Shown: piece by piece, positions 34,019-39,078 of the stretch
How positions within the stretch are numbered: the first letter of the stretch is position 1
How the letters are laid out: every line of letters starts with the position of its first letter
DNA from: Bradyrhizobium sp. URHD0069
Lineage (GTDB): Bacteria > Pseudomonadota > Alphaproteobacteria > Rhizobiales > Xanthobacteraceae
Reading direction: 5' to 3'
Length of the DNA stretch: 39,078 bases
NCBI RefSeq assembly: GCF_000701345.1
Contig: NZ_JNIJ01000050.1
Coordinates: 1-39,078, forward strand
Translations under genes and position numbers: made by a program
The notes under the pieces: model-generated
Told to the model about the DNA's origin: nothing
Database searches by the model: none
Seen by the model: only the letters and a program-made list of their open reading frames with translations

Positions 34019-35188
34019 GTGAAGCGGGACTTCGACCTCATCGTCTATGGCGCGACGGGTTACACTGGCCGTCTCATCGCCGAATATCTGGCGACGTCCT
34101 ATCGCGGCGACGATGCTCCGTCCTGGGCGATCGCGGGACGCTCGACCGACAAGCTCCAGAAGGTGCGTGCCGACATCGGCGCACCAGACGATTTGCCTTT
34201 GGTTAAGGGGGATGCCGCCGAGCCGGCCAGCCTGCGTTCGATGTGCGAGCGTGCGGCCGTGATCATCACGGCGGTCGGGCCTTATCAGCTCCACGGTCCC
34301 GAGCTTGTGGCGGCCTGCGCGGCCACGGGTACGGCCTATGTTGATCTGTGCGGCGAACCGGCTTGGATGCGGCGCATGATCGACGCCCATCACGAAGAGG
34401 CGAAACGGACCGGCGCGCGCATCGTCTTCTCCTGCGGCTTCGATTCCATCCCGTTCGATCTCGGCGTGCTTACGTTGCAGGAGAAGGCGCGCGAGAAATT
34501 CGGACGCCCGGCGCGGCGGGTCAAAGCCCGCCTGCGCAAAGTGAAAGGCGGCATGTCTGGCGGCACCGCGGCGAGCGCTCGGGCGACGTTGGCCGCCGCC
34601 GCGCGCGACCCGGCCCTGATGCGGCTGCTGACCGATCCCTTCGCGTTGACGCCGGGGTTCACCGGGCCGTCTCAGCCGTCGGGCCTCATCCCCGAATACG
34701 ACCCGCGCATGAACGTGTGGCTCGTGCCGTTCCCCATGGCGCCGATCAACACCAAGAACGTGCACCGCACGAATTTCCTGTTGGGTCATCCCTACGGCAC
34801 GGACTTCGTTTACGACGAGATGATGGTCGCGCCGGGAGTTGGGGAAATCGCTCGCGTGACGACGGAGACGTTCGCCACGATGGTTTCCTTGGTCGCGACC
34901 GGCGGTCTCAAACCCGGCGCAGGCCCGACTCGGGAAGAGCGCGAGAAGGGCTTCTACGACATCCTCTTCCTGGGCGAGCTGCCGGATGGCGGACGGGTCG
35001 AGGCGGTGGTCACGGGCGACCGCGATCCGGGCTACGGCTCGACCAGCAGGATGATCGCCGAGAGCGCTCTCTGCCTCGTGCGCGACGTGCAAGGCGAGGG
35101 CGGCACCTGGACGCCGGGCGCGCTGATGGGTCCGGCGTTGCGCAAGCGTCTGAAGGAGCGCGCCGGCCTCACCTTCAGCGCGCGTTGA
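34019..35188 (+). CDS. Saccharopine-dehydrogenase-like / trans-acting enoyl reductase family protein
   Basis: 389 residues from the GTG at 34019, which has GAGGAGGA at 34003-34010; the ATG at 33944 has no ribosome-binding site and would add a poorly composed extension. A Rossmann nucleotide-binding site is at the start: DLIVYGATGYTGRLIAEYLA, followed by the dimer/NADP loop IAGRSTDKLQ. Later blocks TAVGPYQLHGPELVAACAAT and YVDLCGEPAWM are typical of the family, which includes the mycobacterial trans-acting enoyl reductase. The substrate is unknown; lipid or polyketide reduction is known for some members. It stands alone between two copies of a direct repeat. Confidence 0.88.
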   Translation: MKRDFDLIVYGATGYTGRLIAEYLATSYRGDDAPSWAIAGRSTDKLQKVRADIGAPDDLPLVKGDAAEPASLRSMCERAAVIITAVGPYQLHGPELVAACAATGTAYVDLCGEPAWMRRMIDAHHEEAKRTGARIVFSCGFDSIPFDLGVLTLQEKAREKFGRPARRVKARLRKVKGGMSGGTAASARATLAAAARDPALMRLLTDPFALTPGFTGPSQPSGLIPEYDPRMNVWLVPFPMAPINTKNVHRTNFLLGHPYGTDFVYDEMMVAPGVGEIARVTTETFATMVSLVATGGLKPGAGPTREEREKGFYDILFLGELPDGGRVEAVVTGDRDPGYGSTSRMIAESALCLVRDVQGEGGTWTPGALMGPALRKRLKERAGLTFSAR

Positions 35189-35309
35189 GGTAACGCTCAG
35201 AACTGCAGCGGCGTGCTGGATTACGTGGATCGTAACCAACGCAAGCGCGGCTTGGCGAGCGCGAGCCTCAAATCCGGTTCAATGGCCGCTTCTGTGCACC
35301 TTTGAGACA

Positions 35310-35389
35310 TGCCGACCGGCTCCGAAAATGTCTGCTCCCAGGGGTAGACCGGAAGTGACTGGCGCATGGTCAGAATGACGAGATTGACC
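35310..35389 (+). repeat. 80-bp direct repeat, copy 2
   Basis: Partner of 33777-33856 in the same orientation, 121 bases after the reductase stop. The 250-base spacer holds no gene. Confidence 0.75.
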
Positions 35390-35438
35390 TATAGCCGACC
35401 TCGCCGCATCGGTCAGCATCGCGCTGCCGGGGCTGCAG

Positions 35439-36863
35439 CTAGTTCACAGGTCCCTGGCCGCCGATCGTCTCCATGTCCGGCTCCTCGGGTCTGACGCCCT
35501 GGGCGCGGTTGATCAGCATCGTGATCACCCAGAGCACGACACCGATGGCGATCAAGACGCCCGCGACGTGGTACTGAACCATCGCCCGTCCGGTCCATGG
35601 CCCGACCAGGAATGCGCAGGAGATCGCGCCCAGCACCGGCAGGATCGTCGGCGTGCGGAAATGGTCGTGCGCGACGCTATCCTTGCGCAGCACCAACACC
35701 GCGATATTGACCACCGTAAACACGCAGAGCAGCAGCAGCGCGGTCGTTCCGCCGAGCGCAGGCACTTCGCCGACGAAGGTGATCAGTGCGAACGCCAGCA
35801 GCGTGGTGAAGCCGATCGCGATATAGGGCGTACGCCGGCCCGCATGCACCTTGCCAAGCACCGGCGGCAGCACATGCTCGCGGCTCATGCCGTAGACGAG
35901 CCGGCTCGCCATCAGCATGTTGATCAGCGCGGAGTTGGCGACCGCAAACATGGTGATGATGCCGAAGATCCAGACCGGAAAGTTCGGCGCGCCGGCCTGC
36001 ACCACTTTCAACAGCGGCGTCTCTCCTTCGCCGAGCTGCGCCGGCGGAACCAGCGTGATCGCCGAGATCGAGACCAGCACGTAGATTGCGCCGGTGATGA
36101 ACAGGCCGGCGAGCAGCACTTTTGGAAAATCCCGTGTCGGCTCCTTGCATTCCTCGGCCATGTTGACGGAATCCTCGAAGCCGACCATGGCGAAGAAGGC
36201 GAGAGTGGTCGCGGCGATCACCGGCCAGAACAGACCGGTATCGCTTACCTTGAACTGCATGACACGCGAGACGTCACCCTGGCCCAGGCCGATCGCCCAC
36301 ATGCCGATGAAGATGATGATCAGCAGGCCGGTTAGCTCGACGCAGGTCAGAACAACGTTCGCTTTCACGCTTTCGCCGACGCCGCGGAAGTTGACCGCGG
36401 CGACGATCGCCATGAAGACGAGACCCGTCATGGTGATGCCAAACCCCGAAAAGCCTAGGCCAAACGTGCTCGACATGTTTGCAGAGAAAGCTCGCGAGGC
36501 AGTGGAAGCGGAGGTAATCCCCGAGCAAATCACCGCAAACGCAACGATGAACGTGACAAAATGCATGCCGAACGCCTTGTGGGTGTAGAGCGCGGCGCCC
36601 GCGGCCTTCGGATACTTGGTGACGAGTTCGAGATAGCTCAGCGCAGTGATCAGCGCCACGACGAAGGCGACAAGGAACGGCAGCCAGACGACGCCGCCCA
36701 CCTGGTTGGCCACCTGGCCGGTGAGCGCATAGATGCCGGTGCCGAGAATGTCGCCGACGATGAACAGCAGGAGGAGCCACGGGCCCATGACCCGGTGCAG
36801 GCTCGGCTCGGCGTCAGTGGCAGGTGACGCAGGTGTCGCGGCTTTCAAGGAGAGATCGGTCAT
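35439..36863 (-). CDS. APC-superfamily amino acid permease
   Basis: 474 residues from the ATG at 36863, with GAAAGG 8 bases upstream; the ATG at 36980 lacks support. About 12 transmembrane helices. The first helix has GDILGTGIYALTGQVAN, the unwound Gly-x-Gly substrate-binding motif of APC transporters, and helix 6 region has AFFAMVGFEDSVNMAEE, followed by CKEPTRDFPKVL. It most likely imports an amino acid or amine by proton coupling; the substrate cannot be told. It is monocistronic. Confidence 0.9.
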   Translation of the reverse strand: MTDLSLKAATPASPATDAEPSLHRVMGPWLLLLFIVGDILGTGIYALTGQVANQVGGVVWLPFLVAFVVALITALSYLELVTKYPKAAGAALYTHKAFGMHFVTFIVAFAVICSGITSASTASRAFSANMSSTFGLGFSGFGITMTGLVFMAIVAAVNFRGVGESVKANVVLTCVELTGLLIIIFIGMWAIGLGQGDVSRVMQFKVSDTGLFWPVIAATTLAFFAMVGFEDSVNMAEECKEPTRDFPKVLLAGLFITGAIYVLVSISAITLVPPAQLGEGETPLLKVVQAGAPNFPVWIFGIITMFAVANSALINMLMASRLVYGMSREHVLPPVLGKVHAGRRTPYIAIGFTTLLAFALITFVGEVPALGGTTALLLLCVFTVVNIAVLVLRKDSVAHDHFRTPTILPVLGAISCAFLVGPWTGRAMVQYHVAGVLIAIGVVLWVITMLINRAQGVRPEEPDMETIGGQGPVN

Positions 36864-37595
36864 CGCGCAGCCTTTCAACTGATTTCGCGCGCGCACTCTT
36901 GTCCGCAAAGCTGATAGCCGCTGTTGCGACTCCCGCGTGCGTCTGGCGTCATTGCCAGCACACAGCGTATTGGCTTTCACGCCGCCGCCAAAGCTTATTT
37001 GCGGTAATGATTGATCTGCGATGTGAAAAGCGCGTGCGGGTGCGAAATGGAACCCGCACCGCGCACGTCTCGAAGCAGGTCAAGTGGCGGGTGATTGGGA
37101 CGGTAGTCGCGCAAGCCGACGAAGTGATTGAATAAAGCTTGCCCACTTCCGCTTCTGGCCGATTTTGTTGCAAAAGTCTTTTTGCGTCGCTGAATACAAA
37201 TTTTCCGGGCCGTACACGCGGCGATCGAACAGTAATTTGAGGGGACTACATTATCTAGCTACGAACTCACCAGCGACTTCGGTAATGGCCTGGAGGCTAC
37301 ATCAATCGGCGATTGCGGCTCGTTTGGTCCATTTGCGGGAAATTGATCGAACGGCATTTTGAGAGTTTTGCAACAAAATCTGCCAACAGCGGACCTTCAC
37401 AACACGCCGGAAAGGGTGCGAGTTGACCTGTCGCCGCCAGCAGCCGCGCGCCGCCGCCATATTCAAGTTCCTGTCCAAACACTGATCGGCACGCCCTGTC
37501 GTGAAAAGCGCAGGGCTGGTCATCGCGCCGCTGGACTCTATTGCACGAGCGGAGCAACCTTGCGGCGGTGGGGCCTTACCGTGAGGAGAAGGTCA
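36864..37595. other. Gene-free spacer
   Basis: No convincing gene between the permease and the cupin gene. Small frames here have no ribosome-binding sites or family resemblance. The main structure is the inverted-repeat-bounded element at 37148-37393. The cupin ribosome-binding site lies at about 37583-37591. Confidence 0.6.
37148..37393. mobile_element. MITE-like element with 28-bp terminal inverted repeats
   Basis: The left end 37148-37175 and the right end 37366-37393 are inverted copies with 25 of 28 positions matching, and the inner 15 (GATTTTGTTGCAAAA) are perfect. The 246-bp element has no coding frame of note and is AT-richer than its surroundings. The ends recall IS terminal repeats of the TTGTTGCAAA type (as in IS6-like elements). 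No clear target duplication was seen. Confidence 0.65.
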
Positions 37596-38006
37596 ATGCA
37601 AAAAGTAAATCGAAGGTCAGCAGTGGCGCTAGGATTGGCAGCCGCGTCGGCGGCCATGGTGAAGCCAGCGGCTGCGCAAACGACGGACTACAAGGATGCC
37701 ACCACGCCGTGGCCAGGCGTCGTGGTGCGTGCTTACGGTGGTGAGACACCGTCCCTCATTCCCGGTTTCAAGGCTGTCTCGATGCGTGACATCATCATGC
37801 AGCCGGGATCGAAGATCCCGGGTCACCTGATGGACAATGCCATGGTCTGCCATATCACCGAAGGGGAGCTTCAGATCGACCAGGACGAGAAGACGTTCAC
37901 GGCCAAAAAGAACTTCGTCTGGACCTGCAACAAGGGCACCAAAGAGCAATCGTCCAATGTAAGCAATGCGGTCGCAATTATGCGGATCACCGACCTAATG
38001 GCCTGA
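37596..38006 (+). CDS. Exported small cupin-domain protein
   Basis: 136 residues from the ATG at 37596, with GAGGAGAAGG upstream; the longer frame from 37359 begins in the inverted-repeat element and is not credible. A TAT-like signal (NRRSAVALGLAAASAAM) ends at KPAAAQ. The mature part is a single cupin: MRDIIMQPGSKIPGHLMDN, then VCHITEGELQIDQDEKTF. Only one clear His of the usual metal set (GHLMDN) and a Glu (EGELQI) are in place, so metal binding is possible but unproven. Probably periplasmic; role unknown. Confidence 0.8.
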   Translation: MQKVNRRSAVALGLAAASAAMVKPAAAQTTDYKDATTPWPGVVVRAYGGETPSLIPGFKAVSMRDIIMQPGSKIPGHLMDNAMVCHITEGELQIDQDEKTFTAKKNFVWTCNKGTKEQSSNVSNAVAIMRITDLMA

Positions 38007-38204
38007 AGCCTGCGGAGGCCGCTTCAGTTGGCGGCTGCCCCGATACTCTACAGTTTCACGACGTCAGCAAGCCATGGTCGCGCATCTCGTTGTCGTGGTT
38101 GGCCGGCCGCAGCCAGGCTCGGAGCGTGACTCGAACGGACAGTTTCATCTTTTCGCGGCCGGACGCCAGCCCAGGAAGGGCGGGTCGTTACAGAAACGCG
38201 CCAA

Positions 38205-38255
38205 GTCCGTTTAGGGTCAAACAGAGAAGAACTCAGTACGAGCATTTGTTTTCCG
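38205..38255 (+). repeat. 51-bp direct repeat, copy 1
   Basis: Aligns without gaps to 38909-38959, with 40 of 51 positions identical, sharing GGGTCAAAC and CTCAGT. The two copies bracket the Cys-rich gene. The family resembles the intergenic GTCCGCT...GGGTCAAA repeats common in Bradyrhizobium genomes (from memory). The rest of 38007-38341 shows no gene. Confidence 0.75.
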
Positions 38256-38341
38256 CTTTGCCCTCAAACTCGGACATTGCTCAATGCGGTCGGCATGTCT
38301 CAAACGTGCCATGAACAGACATGGAGCATCGCGGAAGTGGC

Positions 38342-38369
38342 CAAAAGAAAAGCCGCCCGAAGGCGGCTT
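38342..38369 (-). terminator. Rho-independent terminator for the Cys-rich gene
   Basis: AAGCCGCC (38350-38357), loop CGAA and GGCGGCTT (38362-38369) form a perfect 8-bp stem. Read on the minus strand the stem is followed by TTCTTTTGG, a good U-tract, 63 bases after the stop of the gene at 38433. Confidence 0.8.
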
Positions 38370-38432
38370 CTCAATTCAGACTTGATAATTTTGGAAACTA
38401 CCGGGGCCAAGACGGACAACGACACCATGTAG

Positions 38433-38735
38433 CTAAAATGTTCCCTTACAAGGTTTCGCCCCTCGCCCAGCGGCCTTGCAAGTTCCATAATACTCGCAAG
38501 GGTACGGAAAATTGCAGGGATGTGGACTGTAGATCGGGCCGTGATCGAACCCATAGCAGCCGACGATTGGACCAACAGTTGATCCGAAGGCGACAAACGG
38601 TGGCGGGCCGTAGGTCGGTGCTGCTTGATATATCGAGAACTTGCGACAGCCGCTGTGCGCGCCGCAGTCTCCTGCGAACGTCTCCTGAGACAATAAACCG
38701 GCAACAGTGAAAAGAATAAGTATGGTCCTACGCAT
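38433..38735 (-). CDS. Small secreted Cys-rich protein
   Basis: 100 residues from the ATG at 38735, where a signal peptide begins (MRRTILILFTVAGLLSQETF, cleavage near FAG); upstream ATGs add basic residues only. The mature ~80 residues are rich in Cys (seven), Pro, Gly and Tyr: DCGAHSGCRKF, VGCYGFDHGPIYSPHPC, NFPYPCEYYGTC and AKPC. An odd number of Cys and the spacing suggest disulfides and possible dimerisation. No family recognised. A clear terminator follows and a direct repeat lies on each side. No obvious ribosome-binding site precedes the start. Confidence 0.6.
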   Translation of the reverse strand: MRRTILILFTVAGLLSQETFAGDCGAHSGCRKFSIYQAAPTYGPPPFVAFGSTVGPIVGCYGFDHGPIYSPHPCNFPYPCEYYGTCKAAGRGAKPCKGTF

Positions 38736-38908
38736 GGCGATAAACTTAACTGTTGAAGATCGTGGCTGCGGGCGCATCCGTAAAAACCTTATGACCATTA
38801 TAGCACACTCAGATCATCCGGAGCTTCGCCGAATTTTCGCAGCACAAGAGACAGAGAACGCGCAAGGCTCTCCGGCTGAAACCTGCGTGTCGACCAAGAC
38901 TAGACCAT

Positions 38909-38959
38909 GTCCGCTGCGGGTCAAACTGAGAAAATCTCAGTGTGAGCAGATGTCTTCCG
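38909..38959 (+). repeat. 51-bp direct repeat, copy 2
   Basis: Partner of 38205-38255, same orientation, upstream of the Cys-rich gene's start and just before the IS30 element. Confidence 0.75.
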
Positions 38960-39026
38960 AGTTACCCCGGCGGGCTCAATTGGTCAGCGCAACACTCTAA
39001 TCTTTTAGCAAAGATGGAGTGTGGGC

Positions 39027-39078
39027 ATGAAACAGCGACGTCGCATTTATTACTCGACCGCTCAGCGGTCTGAGATCT
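39027..39078 (+). CDS. IS30-family transposase, N-terminal start (runs off right edge)
   Basis: From ATG 39027 the frame is open to the window end and reads MKQRRRIYYSTAQRSEI. This matches the opening of rhizobial IS30 transposases (basic head, then the helix-turn-helix that binds the terminal repeats). Only 17 residues are visible. It has the same orientation as the IS30 C-terminus at 1-330. Confidence 0.75.
   Translation, partial: MKQRRRIYYSTAQRSEI

Noticed and set aside
33941..35239. 432-codon open frame on the minus strand
   Set aside because: Antisense to the reductase gene, which has a ribosome-binding site and a Rossmann motif; the antisense product shows none.

Overview
The window looks like chromosomal DNA of a GC-rich alphaproteobacterium of the order Hyphomicrobiales, probably a Bradyrhizobium relative. 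This rests on recognition of families, not on a search: a Shemin-pathway hemA, cbb3/FixI-type respiratory genes, small hypothetical proteins typical of Bradyrhizobium, TAT-exported proteins, and decayed insertion sequences (IS). No rRNA, tRNA or CRISPR was seen.

Layout. 1-2000: IS debris (IS30 transposase C-terminus, a DDE transposase tail) and two small hypothetical genes. 2004-13506: a respiratory island. hemA and a Sco copper chaperone lie on the minus strand. Divergent from them are a cupredoxin-like protein, a TAT-exported phosphoesterase, a c-type cytochrome, ccoN, a ccoO fused to two further cytochrome c domains, four tiny membrane proteins, a TauE/SafE-like protein and a CcoI/FixI copper ATPase. 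13677-16143 (minus): soxY, soxZ, a monohaem cytochrome and a flavocytochrome c sulfide dehydrogenase flavoprotein. 16344-19164: a groES-less groEL divergent from oxyR. 19353-20205: a truncated hypothetical gene and a broken transposase. 20345-31826: a branched-chain-amino-acid-type ABC transporter interleaved with unfamiliar exported proteins. 32044-39078: single genes (universal stress protein, Rossmann-fold reductase, APC permease, cupin, Cys-rich secreted protein) separated by repeat-rich spacers, ending at the start of another IS30 transposase.

How it works together. Sco and CcoI can supply copper and HemA haem to an unusually organised cbb3-type oxidase. The Sox/Fcc genes could feed electrons from reduced sulfur into cytochromes c, and OxyR suggests peroxide control nearby. 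In the ABC locus, one gene (21807-24098) carries two domains that occur separately elsewhere in the locus: the N-domain alone (27644-28792), and the C-domain fused behind a polytopic membrane region (29154-31826). A Cys-less cupredoxin-like gene lies between the two separate ones.

The two strongest candidates for something new are this ABC/split-fusion locus and the rearranged cbb3 operon. Most other observations are modest.
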